DNA of 41,107 bases from an uncultured Bacteroidales bacterium. Lineage in GTDB: Bacteria; Bacteroidota; Bacteroidia; Bacteroidales; Paludibacteraceae. The DNA lies in assembly GCA_902799875.1 (NCBI GenBank), contig CADCCH010000016.1, positions 1-41,107 of the forward strand, in the 5' to 3' direction. Numbering within the stretch: position 1 is the first letter of the stretch; each line of letters starts with the position of its first letter. Both the position numbers and the translations under genes were made by a program. Of the stretch, positions 27,246 through 36,480 are shown piece by piece. Below the pieces are notes generated by a model. It was not told the DNA's origin. It made no database searches and was given only the letters and a program-made list of their open reading frames with translations.

Positions 27246-27259
27246 TCCAGCTGTTCAAG
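27225..27259 (+). other. Hairpin over the gdhA stop codon
   Basis: Outer arms CTTGAACAG / CTGTTCAAG (9 bp) and inner arms GGATCA / TGATCC (6 bp) are joined by a small internal loop with a TT tip. The TGA stop (27243-27245) is in the inner arm. No T run follows, so a simple intrinsic terminator is unlikely. Confidence 0.75.
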
Positions 27260-27295
27260 GTGATTTATCATGGAGCAGGGGATCATCTAAGAATA

Positions 27296-27328
27296 CCGAC
27301 GGTCAGCCGACGGTCAACCGACAGTCAA
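27296..27328. repeat. 11 nt tandem repeat (CCGACGGTCAA) between gdhA and kbl
   Basis: CCGACGGTCAG, CCGACGGTCAA, CCGACAGTCAA: three adjacent units in the 124 bp spacer. I see no TAnnTTTG promoter in this gap. Confidence 0.88.
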
Positions 27329-27369
27329 GGCTAACGTCGTACTAAGGTCGCTATAACAAAAAAGCAATT

Positions 27370-28566
27370 ATGTACAACGATTTTCAGAAACATCTGCAGC
27401 AGACTTTGCAAGAGATCAAAGATGCTGGTTTATATAAGAACGAGCGCGTGATTATCACGCCGCAATCCTCCGGTATCGCTGTCGAAGGCGGTCAGGAAGT
27501 GATTAATTTCTGCGCGAACAACTACCTCGGTTTGGCGGATAACAAAGAGCTTATCGAGGCAGCAAAATCCCGCATGGATGCCCGTGGATACGGAATGGCA
27601 TCAGTGCGTTTCATCTGCGGTACGCAGGATACCCACAAGGAGCTGGAGCGCGTCATCTCCGATTTCTTCGGCACCGAGGATACCATCCTCTATGCGGCCT
27701 GTTTTGATGCGAATGGTGGTTTGTTCGAACCCCTTCTGACCGAAGAGGATGCGATCATCTCTGATGCTCTCAACCATGCGTCAATCATCGATGGCGTACG
27801 TCTTTGCAAAGCGGTGCGTTACCGTTATGCGAACGGCGATATGGCGGATCTCGAAGAAAAACTAAAAGAGGCACAGGCACAACGTTTCCGTATCATCGCA
27901 ACGGACGGTGTCTTCTCGATGGACGGTAACGTCTGTCCGCTGGATAAGATTTACGAACTGGCGCAGAAATACAATGCCCTCGTCATGGTGGATGAGTCGC
28001 ATTCGGCCGGTGTCGTAGGTAAAACCGGACACGGTGTGACCGAATTGTATAACATGCGCGGTAAGATAGAAATTATCACCGGTACGCTCGGCAAAGCCTT
28101 CGGTGGCTCGGTAGGTGGTTTCACAACGGGTAAGAAAGAAATCATCGATCTCCTTCGTCAGCGTAGCCGTCCGTATCTCTTCTCGAACTCGATTCCACCG
28201 ATGATTGCGGCCGCTGGTATCAAGACCTTTGATATCCTCACACGCTCCAACGAACTGCAAGATCGTCTGCACGAGAATACGGCTTACTTTGTAGAACGCA
28301 TGAAAGCGGCTGGTTTTGATATCAAGCCGACGCAGTCTGCCATCTGTGCCGTTATGCTCTATGACGCCAAACTCAGTCAGGTCTTTGCGGCCGAACTGCA
28401 GAAGGAAGGTATCTACGTCACCGGCTTCTATTACCCGGTCGTACCGAAAGGTCAGGCGCGTATCCGCGTACAGGTTTCAGCCGCCCATACACGCGAACAA
28501 TTGGATAAGTGTATTGCCGCCTTTACGAAGATTGGCACGAAACTTGCTGTGTTAAAAAATAAATAA
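27370..28566 (+). CDS. kbl: 2-amino-3-ketobutyrate CoA ligase (glycine C-acetyltransferase)
   Basis: PLP enzyme that splits 2-amino-3-ketobutyrate with CoA into glycine and acetyl-CoA, the second step of threonine breakdown. The 398 aa fold-type I aminotransferase has FCANNYLGLADN near the N-terminus, SVRFICGTQDTHKELE, SDALNHASIIDGVR, VDESHSAGVVGKTGHG, and the PLP lysine in TGTLGKAFGGSVGG. Tdh, which makes its substrate, follows. The pair is encoded in the opposite order to the pathway. Confidence 0.96.
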   Translation: MYNDFQKHLQQTLQEIKDAGLYKNERVIITPQSSGIAVEGGQEVINFCANNYLGLADNKELIEAAKSRMDARGYGMASVRFICGTQDTHKELERVISDFFGTEDTILYAACFDANGGLFEPLLTEEDAIISDALNHASIIDGVRLCKAVRYRYANGDMADLEEKLKEAQAQRFRIIATDGVFSMDGNVCPLDKIYELAQKYNALVMVDESHSAGVVGKTGHGVTELYNMRGKIEIITGTLGKAFGGSVGGFTTGKKEIIDLLRQRSRPYLFSNSIPPMIAAAGIKTFDILTRSNELQDRLHENTAYFVERMKAAGFDIKPTQSAICAVMLYDAKLSQVFAAELQKEGIYVTGFYYPVVPKGQARIRVQVSAAHTREQLDKCIAAFTKIGTKLAVLKNK

Positions 28567-28572
28567 TAAAAA

Positions 28573-28624
28573 CCCCAACGGCAAGGGGCCCCCGACGGGC
28601 GCTAACGGAGAGCGTCCGGTGGGG
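28573..28624 (+). other. GC-rich structured spacer between kbl and tdh
   Basis: A first hairpin CCCC-aacggcaa-GGGG (28573-28588) is followed by a longer one at 28589-28624 (CCC, CGG, GCGCT pairing with AGCGT, CCG, GGG, one mismatch). The C and G tracts could also pair with each other in other combinations. The patch is noticeably more GC-rich than the flanking genes. Confidence 0.5.
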
Positions 28625-28697
28625 AGAGCGGAGGCATCGGTTGCCCGTTTATTTAGCGGAGCGGTATAAACCAATGCACACCGATTGCCGAACGCAT

Positions 28698-29723
28698 ATG
28701 AAAGCTCTTGTAAAGAAATATGCCGAACCGGGTATCTGGATGGAAGATGTCCCGACGCCGGAGATGGGAGTCAATGACGTGATCATTAAGGTCACGAAAG
28801 CGGCTATCTGCGGTACCGACCTGCACATGTATAAATGGGATGAATGGTCGCAGGCGCACTGCAAACCGCCTTACACCATGGGGCATGAGTTTGTGGGAAT
28901 TGTAGCGGACTGCGGTCCCGGTGTGCGGAACTTCAAGATCGGCGACCGTGTAACTGCCGAAGGACATATCACCTGCGGACACTGCCGTAACTGCCGCCGT
29001 GGCATGGGCCATGTGTGCGAGAACACAATCTCGCTTGGTATCATGGGACGTGACGGTTGTTTTGCAGAGTTCGTATCCGTGCCCGAATCAAATGTGGTGA
29101 AAGTGCATCCGCAGATTCCCGATGACTTTGCGGCGATCATGGATCCCTTTGGTAACGCTACCCATACGGCACTCGCCTTTCCGTTACTCGGCGAAGATGT
29201 GCTCATTACGGGCGCAGGCCTCATCGGCACGATGGCGGCAGGTATATGCCGGTACGCGGGTGCAAAGAATATCGTTGTGACGGATATTAATCCGCTTCGT
29301 CTGGAGATTGCCAAGAAAATGGGAGCAACCCTTACCGTAGATGGCTCTAAAGGGGAGACGATACAAGATGCTATGTTCCAATTGGGCATTCGTGGTTTCG
29401 ATGTCGGACTCGAGATGTCAGGTGCACCGGCTGCATTCAATGATATGATTGCGCACATGTACAAAGGTGCCAACATCGCCCAACTTGGTATCCTGCCGTC
29501 CAACACCCAGGTTAACTGGTCGGATGTCATCTTCAACGCCCTCACAATAAAGGGTATCACCGGACGTCGTATGTGGGAGACCTGGTACCAGATGGAGCAG
29601 ATGTTGCTTGGCGGATTGGACCTCTCGCCGGTTATTACCCACCGCTATAACTTCCGCGATTTCCAACAGGGATTCGATGTGATGGTTAGCGGTCAATGCG
29701 GAAAAGTATTGTTAGAATGGTAA
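28698..29723 (+). CDS. tdh: L-threonine 3-dehydrogenase
   Basis: Zinc alcohol-dehydrogenase family enzyme that oxidises L-threonine to 2-amino-3-ketobutyrate using NAD. The start at 28698 (MKALVKKYAEPGIWMED) gives 341 aa, the same as the E. coli enzyme; the frame is open to 28641 but the extra residues look unrelated. Visible are the catalytic zinc ligand CGTDLHMYKWD, GHEFVGIV, the structural-zinc cysteines in GHITCGHCRNCRRGMGHVC, and the nucleotide motif ITGAGLIGTMAAGIC followed by VVTDINPLRLE. It works with kbl to turn threonine into glycine and acetyl-CoA. Confidence 0.97.
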   Translation: MKALVKKYAEPGIWMEDVPTPEMGVNDVIIKVTKAAICGTDLHMYKWDEWSQAHCKPPYTMGHEFVGIVADCGPGVRNFKIGDRVTAEGHITCGHCRNCRRGMGHVCENTISLGIMGRDGCFAEFVSVPESNVVKVHPQIPDDFAAIMDPFGNATHTALAFPLLGEDVLITGAGLIGTMAAGICRYAGAKNIVVTDINPLRLEIAKKMGATLTVDGSKGETIQDAMFQLGIRGFDVGLEMSGAPAAFNDMIAHMYKGANIAQLGILPSNTQVNWSDVIFNALTIKGITGRRMWETWYQMEQMLLGGLDLSPVITHRYNFRDFQQGFDVMVSGQCGKVLLEW

Positions 29724-29724
29724 C

Positions 29725-29752
29725 CTCGTGATCTCGTGATCTCGTGATCTCG
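29725..29752. repeat. 8 nt tandem repeat (CTCGTGAT) between tdh and the M16 protease
   Basis: Three perfect CTCGTGAT units and a partial CTCG begin 1 bp after the tdh stop. No promoter box is evident in the rest of the spacer. Confidence 0.92.
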
Positions 29753-29783
29753 AAAACTAAAATAACCAAAATAATTATTAACA

Positions 29784-32711
29784 ATGAAAAAATTTCTACT
29801 TAGCGCTCTGCTGCTGATAGGCAGCATCGCCATGAGCTCAGCCCTTACCCGTGAGGGACTGACTGAGTACAAGTTAGACAATGGCCTCACCGTCATGCTG
29901 TGGGAGGATCACGATGCACCGGATGTAACCGGTTACGTGGTGGTTCGCGCAGGTGCCGTAGATGAACCGGCCGAGTACACTGGTCTTGCTCACTACCTGG
30001 AGCACATGCTCTTCAAAGGTACACAAAAAATCGGTGCCCTCGATTGGGAGGCAGAGAAACCGATTTACGATTCGATTATTGCCCTCTACGACCAGTACAG
30101 CGAGGCAACCGATCCGAAGGTACGTGAGGAACTTGCAACTCAAATCAACGAGTGCTCCATGCGTCAGGCGAAAATCTCTTCGCTCGAAGACTTCTTCGTG
30201 CTCCTCGACCTCATCGGTGCAGAAGGTGTCAACGCCTATACGTCCTATGACCTCACGGCTTACCACAACTCCTTCCCTGCTGCTGAGATGTACCGTTGGT
30301 TAACGATCTTCTCCGATCGTCTCATCAACCCTGTCTTCCGTACTTTCCAGGCAGAGTTGGAGAACGTATTCGAGGAGTATAACATGTATGCCAATGATCC
30401 TTCGTCGCAAGCGCAGAAGCAATTGATGGCAGATATGTTCAAAGGTTGCCCGTACGAGCGTGACGTGATCGGTAAACCCGAGCACCTCAAGAACCCGCGT
30501 CTGTCCAAACTGATCGAGTTCTACAACACCTGGTATGTGCCTAACAATATGGCGCTTATCATCGTCGGTGACTTCGATACCGAGACCACCAAACCGATGA
30601 TTGCGGAAACTTTCGGTCGTCTGCAACCTCATGAGTTGCCCGAACGTCCTTCTTATCCGGAGGTTTCCTTCGAAGGCAACCCGACCAAGCACTATAACCT
30701 CGGTTACAACCCTGAGTTGTTCCTGGTTTATAATGGTGTGAAGGAGGGTGATCCGGACGCAGATGTATTGGAGTTCGTGTGCGCACTCCTGTCCAACGGA
30801 CGTGTAGGTCTGCTCGACAAAGTGGAGACCAAAGGTGACGTAACCAGCGCGGGTGTTTATCCGTATTCAATGCGTAACACCGGTCGTATCATCGTGGAGG
30901 CTATCCCGTACTACGATGCTAACCAGCAGATGTTCGAGTCCGACGCGCAGACCAAATCCATTATCATGCGCGAGGTGGACAAGATCAAGAAAGGTGAGAT
31001 ATCCGACGAACTCATTGCGTCTGTCAAGAGCCTCTATGACCAATCGGAGAAATGGCAGGAAGAGTCTCCGTCGTACAAGATGAGTGCGCTCGTAGATGCC
31101 TTTACCTACGGTAAACCGATCGACGACATCTTCACGGCAAACGAGAAGATTCAGAACCTCACCAAAGAGGAGATCGTGCGCGTGGCAAAGAAATATTTCG
31201 ATGCTCCGTATATGACCGTTTCCTTCGATGAGGCAACCAAAACCTGGAAAGCGAACCCGATTCCGAAACCCAACATTAAGCCCGTTGAGCCTTCGCACGA
31301 GGAGACCGAATACGCAAAAGCCTTCAAACAACTGCCTTTCGGTCAAATCAAGCGTACTTTCAACGATTTCAACGATGTACAGGTTTCTACTATTGCAGAG
31401 AACGTAACGCTGCACTATACGCCGAACACAAAGAACGACATCTTCTCGCTGACCCTCCGTTATGGTGTGGGTGAACACGAGATGCCGCTTCTCCCGTACG
31501 CTACTGCCCTTATGGACAATGCCGGTATTATGGGAGCAACCAATATTGAGGGTAAGGACTTCGACCAGCAGATTAACGACTTGCACGCGTACGTAGGATA
31601 TAGTTGTGATGACTCGTACTTCTATATCACCATCAATGGTGAAGAGGCTAACTACGAGAAAGTCATGAACCTCGTGACCCGCCAACTCCTCATGCCGTAC
31701 CTCGAGCAGAAACAGCTGGATAACATCAAGGGTAGTGAATTCTTCTCCCGTCTGAGTCGTCAGAAACGTACGGCTGTCCAGAAGTCCGCACTCCTTGCTT
31801 ATGCGCTCTACGGCAAGAAATCGCCGTACCTAGATGAAGTACCGTTTGCCGATATCTGGCAACTTGGTCTGCCGCGCGTTCAGTCGCTCATCGCACAAGC
31901 TCGTGAGTACGCACTCGACGTCTTCTACTGCGGTACACTGCCGCAAGACAAGCTCATCGCTAACTTGCCGTTGACCGAAGGTATGAAGCCGTCTAACTCG
32001 CCGTTCATCCAGGATCGTCAGTCCTACGACAAACCGACTGTGCTCTTCTTGCCCAACAGCAATGTACAGCAGGCAGATATCTATTTCTACATCAACGGTC
32101 GTCCGTACGACATCGCTTCGGATGTACAGTCAGACGCCTTCAACCAGTATATGTCCGGTGGTTTCACAGGTCTGATCATGTACGAGATCCGTGAGAAACG
32201 TTCGATGGCTTATACCGCTTATGGTGTGGACAGAACCGCTCAACTCCCGGGTAAAGACTGCTTCTTCTACGGATATATCGGAACGCAGAGTGACAAGGTG
32301 GTTGACGCGATCAGCACCTATATGGATATTCTGACCGACATGCCGAAAGACTCGACCAACCTCGTGGCGCTCAAGGCTGCCCTCAAGCAAGCTGGTCAGA
32401 CGGCTAAACCCTCTATGCGTGGTAAAGCGCAGACCTTTGAGTACTGGAAACTCCTTGGCTACAAGGATGATCCCGCGAAGATCAATGCGGACGCTATCGA
32501 CAACCTGACTTTTGCCGACATTGAGAAGTTCTATGAGGATAACATCAAGGGTAAACCGGTTACTGTCATCCTCATGGGTGATCCGAAGAAGATCGACCTC
32601 AAGGCTATCCAGACCAAATTGGGCTGTAAGGTAACGAAAGTGTCCACAACGAAACTGTTCAACGACACGCAAGAGTTGATGGATGCCGTTATGCCTGCGG
32701 GCGCTTATTAA
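29784..32711 (+). CDS. M16 (pitrilysin) family zinc metalloprotease, secreted
   Basis: A 975 aa protein with signal peptide MKKFLLSALLLIGSIAMSSA, so it probably acts in the periplasm. The first M16 domain has the inverted zinc motif H70-Y-L-E73-H74 in GLAHYLEHMLFKG and the distal Glu in ELENVFEEYN. The second half (from about residue 520) is the usual non-catalytic repeat (LRYGVGEHEMPLLPYATALMDNAG) with a TAYGVDR-type segment in EKRSMAYTAYGVDR. Two M16 pairs in one chain give the length. It is followed 1 bp later by era, probably in one transcript. Confidence 0.93.
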   Translation: MKKFLLSALLLIGSIAMSSALTREGLTEYKLDNGLTVMLWEDHDAPDVTGYVVVRAGAVDEPAEYTGLAHYLEHMLFKGTQKIGALDWEAEKPIYDSIIALYDQYSEATDPKVREELATQINECSMRQAKISSLEDFFVLLDLIGAEGVNAYTSYDLTAYHNSFPAAEMYRWLTIFSDRLINPVFRTFQAELENVFEEYNMYANDPSSQAQKQLMADMFKGCPYERDVIGKPEHLKNPRLSKLIEFYNTWYVPNNMALIIVGDFDTETTKPMIAETFGRLQPHELPERPSYPEVSFEGNPTKHYNLGYNPELFLVYNGVKEGDPDADVLEFVCALLSNGRVGLLDKVETKGDVTSAGVYPYSMRNTGRIIVEAIPYYDANQQMFESDAQTKSIIMREVDKIKKGEISDELIASVKSLYDQSEKWQEESPSYKMSALVDAFTYGKPIDDIFTANEKIQNLTKEEIVRVAKKYFDAPYMTVSFDEATKTWKANPIPKPNIKPVEPSHEETEYAKAFKQLPFGQIKRTFNDFNDVQVSTIAENVTLHYTPNTKNDIFSLTLRYGVGEHEMPLLPYATALMDNAGIMGATNIEGKDFDQQINDLHAYVGYSCDDSYFYITINGEEANYEKVMNLVTRQLLMPYLEQKQLDNIKGSEFFSRLSRQKRTAVQKSALLAYALYGKKSPYLDEVPFADIWQLGLPRVQSLIAQAREYALDVFYCGTLPQDKLIANLPLTEGMKPSNSPFIQDRQSYDKPTVLFLPNSNVQQADIYFYINGRPYDIASDVQSDAFNQYMSGGFTGLIMYEIREKRSMAYTAYGVDRTAQLPGKDCFFYGYIGTQSDKVVDAISTYMDILTDMPKDSTNLVALKAALKQAGQTAKPSMRGKAQTFEYWKLLGYKDDPAKINADAIDNLTFADIEKFYEDNIKGKPVTVILMGDPKKIDLKAIQTKLGCKVTKVSTTKLFNDTQELMDAVMPAGAY

Positions 32712-32712
32712 T

Positions 32713-33603
32713 ATGCATCGTTCCGGATTTGTAAATATCGTGGGTAACCCCAACGTGGGGAAATCAACCCTGATGAACGCTTTGGTGGGGGAGCGCCTTT
32801 CGATTATCACATCGAAGGCGCAAACCACCCGCCATCGTATTCTCGGTATCGTCAACGGCGAGGACTTCCAGATGGTCTATTCGGATACTCCGGGAGTCCT
32901 CCGCCCGAACTACCGGCTTCAGGAGAAAATGTTGGAGTTCTCCCGCTCGGCGCTCGTAGATGCCGACGTCCTTCTGTACGTCACCGACGTCACCGACTCG
33001 GCCGACCGCAATGCAGACTTCCTGACCAAAGTCAAACACATGGCCTCCGCGGGCACGCGCGTGTTCCTTATTATTAATAAGATAGACCTCACGACCCAGG
33101 AGACCCTCGAGTCCCTCGTTGCCTTCTGGCATAACCAATTGCCCGAAGCCGAGATCTTCCCCATCTCCGCCCAAGAGCGTTTCGGCGTGGCACAACTCTT
33201 TGACGCCATTAAAGACGCCCTGCCCGAAGGACCGGCGTTCTTCCCAAAAGATCAGCTCACCGACAAGTCCGAGCGTTTCTTTGTCAACGAGATCATCCGC
33301 GAGAAGATCCTCACTAACTACGACAAAGAGATCCCGTACTCCGTTGAGGTCGAAGTCGAGTCCTTCCAGGAAGAAGACGATATCATCCGTATCTCTGCCG
33401 TCATCTACTGCGAACGCGACTCGCAAAAGGGTATTATCATCGGCAAAGCCGGCTCTGCCCTCAAACGGGTAGGGAGCCAGGCTCGCAAAGAGATCGAGGA
33501 CTTCTTCCAGAAACAAGTCTTCCTCCAACTCTTCGTCAAAGTCGACCGCGACTGGCGCTCCTCCACTTCCCGCCTTAAGCATTACGGCTACGATCTGTCA
33601 TGA
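32713..33603 (+). CDS. era: GTPase Era
   Basis: Essential GTPase in 16S rRNA maturation and 30S assembly. The start at 32713 (MHRSGFVNIVGNPNVGKSTL) gives 296 aa. G1 is GNPNVGKS, switch I has TTRHRILGI, G3 is YSDTPGV, G4 is INKIDL, and G5 is near FPISAQE. The C-terminal KH domain has the motif IIIGKAGSALKRVGSQARKEIEDFF. The start is 1 bp after the M16 protease stop. An intrinsic terminator follows, and the likely dnaK promoter is built into it. Confidence 0.97.
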   Translation: MHRSGFVNIVGNPNVGKSTLMNALVGERLSIITSKAQTTRHRILGIVNGEDFQMVYSDTPGVLRPNYRLQEKMLEFSRSALVDADVLLYVTDVTDSADRNADFLTKVKHMASAGTRVFLIINKIDLTTQETLESLVAFWHNQLPEAEIFPISAQERFGVAQLFDAIKDALPEGPAFFPKDQLTDKSERFFVNEIIREKILTNYDKEIPYSVEVEVESFQEEDDIIRISAVIYCERDSQKGIIIGKAGSALKRVGSQARKEIEDFFQKQVFLQLFVKVDRDWRSSTSRLKHYGYDLS

Positions 33604-33639
33604 CACGCCGCATGGAATAACCGGGTGTCGAGCCTCTCG

Positions 33640-33664
33640 ACCTGCCAATTTGGCAGGTTTTTTT
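33640..33664 (+). terminator. Intrinsic terminator after era
   Basis: A 9 bp stem ACCTGCCAA / TTGGCAGGT around a single T (realistically a CCTGCC / GGCAGG stem with a 5 nt loop) is followed by a run of seven T. Confidence 0.9.
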
Positions 33665-33681
33665 ATATGGCATAGTATTTG
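33649..33681 (+). promoter_or_regulatory. Possible dnaK promoter overlapping the era terminator
   Basis: TTTG in the terminator loop (33649-33652), a 20 nt gap, then TAGTATTTG (33673-33681). The -7 box has three rather than two bases between TA and TTTG, so this is less certain than the other promoters. Confidence 0.5.
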
Positions 33682-33730
33682 TCCTATCTAGGGTGACTTA
33701 GGTTGACCTAGTTCTACCTAGGACTACCTA
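33681..33730. repeat. 10 nt tandem repeat (GGACTACCTA family) upstream of dnaK
   Basis: Five units in register: GTCCTATCTA, GGGTGACTTA, GGTTGACCTA, GTTCTACCTA, GGACTACCTA. This is the same family as the queD/queE array at 11705-11740. It lies in the probable dnaK 5' leader. Confidence 0.88.
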
Positions 33731-33768
33731 TTAAAACTAGAATATTAATTAAAGAAAGGAACTATACT

Positions 33769-35685
33769 ATGTCTAAAATTATTGGAATTGACCTCGGTAC
33801 CACAAACTCGTGTGTAGCCGTAATGGAGGGTAACGAACCGATCGTTATCGCAAACGCTGAAGGTAAACGTACTACGCCTTCTGTAGTCGGATTTATTGAG
33901 GGCGGTGAGCGTAAAGTAGGTGACCCTGCTAAACGTCAAGCAATCACAAACCCGACCAAAACTATCTATTCGATCAAGCGTTTCATGGGTGAGACCTACG
34001 ATCGCTTGCAATCTGAGATCGCCCGCGTTCCTTATAAAGTAACCAAAGGCGACAACAACACCCCGCGTGTGGACATCGACGGACGTCTCTATACCCCGCA
34101 GGAGATCAGCGCGATCATCCTTCAGAAGATGAAAAAGACCGCTGAGGACTATCTGGGCCAAGAGGTTACCGAAGCTGTCATCACCGTACCGGCATACTTC
34201 AACGACAGCCAACGTCAGGCTACTAAGGAAGCCGGCGAGATCGCAGGTCTCAACGTACGTCGTATCGTCAACGAACCTACCGCTGCTGCCCTGGCTTATG
34301 GCCTCGACAAGTCCAACAAGGACATGAAGATTGTGGTCTTCGACTGCGGTGGTGGTACACACGATGTATCCGTGCTCGAGCTCGGTGACGGAGTCTTTGA
34401 AGTAAAAGCAACAGATGGTGATACCCACCTTGGTGGTGACGATTTCGACCATCGTATCATCGACTGGCTCGTTCAGGAGTTCAAGAACGAGAACGGCGGC
34501 GCCGACCTGAGCAAAGACCCGATGGCTATGCAGCGTCTGAAAGAGGCTGCCGAGAAAGCTAAGATCGAGCTCTCCTCTGCTACCACTACGGAAATCAACC
34601 TGCCGTATATCATGCCGGTAAACGGCGTTCCGGCTCACCTCGTTAAGACCCTGACTCGTGCTAAATTCGAGCAGCTCATCGACGATCTGATCCAACGTAC
34701 TATTGCTCCGTGTCGTACCGCTCTTGAGCACGCCGGATTGAAGACTTCCGATATCGACGAGATCATCCTCGTAGGTGGTTCGACCCGTATCCCGGCTATC
34801 CAGGATGCAGTTCAGAAATTCTTCGGCAAAGCTCCGTCGAAGGGCGTTAACCCGGACGAGGTAGTAGCTGTAGGTGCTGCCATCCAGGGTGGTGTACTCA
34901 CCGGCGATGTGAAAGATGTCCTCCTGCTCGATGTAACCCCGCTGAGCCTTGGTATCGAGACCATGGGTGGCGTGATGACCAAGATGATCGAGGCCAACAC
35001 CACTATCCCGACGAAGAAAACCGAGACCTTCACCACGGCTGTCGATAACCAACCTTCGGTTGAGATCGTCATCTATCAGGGCGAGCGTCCTATGGCAGCT
35101 CAGAATAAACTGCTCGGCCGCTTCCACTTGGACGGCATCATGCCGGCCCGTCGTGGCGAACCGCAGATCGAGGTAACCTTCGATATCGATGCCAACGGTA
35201 TCCTGAACGTAACCGCCAAGGATAAAGCTACCGGCAAAGATGCGAAGATCCGTATCGAGGCTTCGAGTGGTCTGTCGGACGACGAGATCAAGCGTATGAA
35301 AGCCGAGGCAGAGGCCAACGCTGAGGCCGATAAGAAGGCCAAAGAGCAAGCTGACAAACTCAACAAGGCCGACGCTACGATCTTCCAGACCGAGAAACAA
35401 CTCGCTGAACTGGGCGATAAGATCCCTGCTGACAAGAAAGCCCCGATCGAGGAAGCGCTCAAGAAACTCAAAGAGGCGTACGAGAAACGCGACGCTGACG
35501 AATGCGAGAAGTACAACAATGAGTTGATGTCCGCTTTCCAGGCCGCTTCCGCCGAGATGTACGCTGCCCAACAGCAAGCCGGCCAACAGGCCGGAGGCCC
35601 GCAACAAGGCCCGACAAACGGTCCTACCGACAACGGCTCCAACGGCCCTACCGCTGAGGACGTCGACTTCGAAGAAGTCAAGTAA
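33769..35685 (+). CDS. dnaK: Chaperone DnaK (Hsp70)
   Basis: ATP-driven protein-folding chaperone. The 638 aa protein starts [21 protein letters not shown], with the second signature [23 protein letters not shown] and the third [17 protein letters not shown], then the [14 protein letters not shown] linker region. The substrate-binding domain and helical lid follow, ending in a Gln/Gly/Pro-rich tail and EDVDFEEVK. The phosphate loop reads DCGGGTHD where many DnaK proteins have DLGGGTFD. No grpE or dnaJ is in the window. A 10 nt repeat array lies in the leader. Confidence 0.98.
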   Translation: MSKIIGIDLGTTNSCVAVMEGNEPIVIANAEGKRTTPSVVGFIEGGERKVGDPAKRQAITNPTKTIYSIKRFMGETYDRLQSEIARVPYKVTKGDNNTPRVDIDGRLYTPQEISAIILQKMKKTAEDYLGQEVTEAVITVPAYFNDSQRQATKEAGEIAGLNVRRIVNEPTAAALAYGLDKSNKDMKIVVFDCGGGTHDVSVLELGDGVFEVKATDGDTHLGGDDFDHRIIDWLVQEFKNENGGADLSKDPMAMQRLKEAAEKAKIELSSATTTEINLPYIMPVNGVPAHLVKTLTRAKFEQLIDDLIQRTIAPCRTALEHAGLKTSDIDEIILVGGSTRIPAIQDAVQKFFGKAPSKGVNPDEVVAVGAAIQGGVLTGDVKDVLLLDVTPLSLGIETMGGVMTKMIEANTTIPTKKTETFTTAVDNQPSVEIVIYQGERPMAAQNKLLGRFHLDGIMPARRGEPQIEVTFDIDANGILNVTAKDKATGKDAKIRIEASSGLSDDEIKRMKAEAEANAEADKKAKEQADKLNKADATIFQTEKQLAELGDKIPADKKAPIEEALKKLKEAYEKRDADECEKYNNELMSAFQAASAEMYAAQQQAGQQAGGPQQGPTNGPTDNGSNGPTAEDVDFEEVK

Positions 35686-35703
35686 AATTCAATGAATTTT
35701 AAT

Positions 35704-35741
35704 AAAAAGTGGCATGTGCTATTGCACATGTCATTTTTTTT
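35704..35741 (+). terminator. Terminator hairpin after dnaK, fused to the SIMPL-gene promoter
   Basis: Stem GTGGCATGTGC / GCACATGTCAT with loop TATT, flanked by AAAAA and a T run. It shares all outer bases and the loop with 25809-25848, while the inner stem differs by paired changes. Confidence 0.82.
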
Positions 35742-35752
35742 GTGTACCTTTG
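35722..35752 (+). promoter_or_regulatory. Promoter of the SIMPL / thiol-redox gene cluster
   Basis: TTG at the hairpin loop edge (35722-35724), a 20 nt gap, then TACCTTTG (35745-35752). The start codon is 21 nt after the -7 box. Confidence 0.82.
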
Positions 35753-35773
35753 CACACAAAAATTAGGATCATT

Positions 35774-36463
35774 ATGAAAAACAATGTTTTTGCCGGCGCA
35801 TTGATCGCTGTGGGGCTTTTCTTTGCAGGCCTCTTTATCTATCTGGGAATTAATAATTTCGCTTCCAAAGACCGCGTGGTATCCGTCAAAGGTCTCAGCA
35901 CGCGCGAGGTGGAAGCAGATTACGCTGTTTGGCCGCTTGCTTATGCATGGAGCGGAAACGATCTGCCCTCGCTCTATAGCCAGTTGGAGCGTGTTACGGA
36001 GCGGGTTAAGAAACATCTCCTCTCCCTGGGATTCGAGGAGTCGGATATCCGTCAGGGTGCTATCTCCGTCGAGGATAACTGGTCGAACTACTACGACGAA
36101 CGTCGTCCGGAGTATAAATACACCCTTTCGTCTTCCCTCATTGTCTCGACGGACAAAGTACAATTGGTCGTGGCTTCTCAAGGCAAAGAAGCGGAAATGC
36201 TCAAAGAAGGAATTATTGTTAAGACAGAGTCCTGGAACCTCGATTATCAGTTCAATGGACTTCCTGAACTCAAGCCTTCCATGATCGAAGAAGCTACACA
36301 AAATGCTCGTGCGGTAGCACAGAAATTTGCGGACGACGCGCAATGTTCGCTCGGTTCTATCCGCCGTGCCAACCAAGGTCAGTTCTCCATCGAGTCCGAT
36401 GAGTACCAGCCTTGGGTGAAACGCGTCCGCGTAGTAACCACCGTTGATTATTTCCTCAATTAA
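35774..36463 (+). CDS. SIMPL-domain (DUF541) envelope protein
   Basis: A 229 aa protein with one N-terminal membrane segment or signal anchor (VFAGALIAVGLFFAGLFIYLGI) and a periplasmic SIMPL domain. The domain begins VVSVKGLSTREVEADYAVWPL, continues with the family's helix LYSQLERVTERVKKHLLSLGF and EESDIRQGAISV, and ends near RVRVVTTVDYFLN. The biochemical role of this family is not well defined; some members affect envelope stress tolerance. ATG 35774 was chosen because the longer frame would cross the promoter. The TlpA-like gene follows 17 bp after it. Confidence 0.87.
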   Translation: MKNNVFAGALIAVGLFFAGLFIYLGINNFASKDRVVSVKGLSTREVEADYAVWPLAYAWSGNDLPSLYSQLERVTERVKKHLLSLGFEESDIRQGAISVEDNWSNYYDERRPEYKYTLSSSLIVSTDKVQLVVASQGKEAEMLKEGIIVKTESWNLDYQFNGLPELKPSMIEEATQNARAVAQKFADDAQCSLGSIRRANQGQFSIESDEYQPWVKRVRVVTTVDYFLN

Positions 36464-36480
36464 AACTGTCTGATTTTGGT

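Noticed and set aside
28641..28697. Longer tdh start at 28641
   Set aside because: The 19 extra residues do not match the family, and the shorter form has the standard 341 aa length.
29725..29752. CRISPR array (repeats near 29725 and elsewhere)
   Set aside because: The units are 7-11 nt, adjacent without spacers, and no cas genes are present.
33745..35607. A 620-codon open frame antisense to dnaK
   Set aside because: It is a codon-bias shadow: dnaK is unambiguous on the plus strand, and the antisense product is Leu/Arg/Val-rich with no domain.
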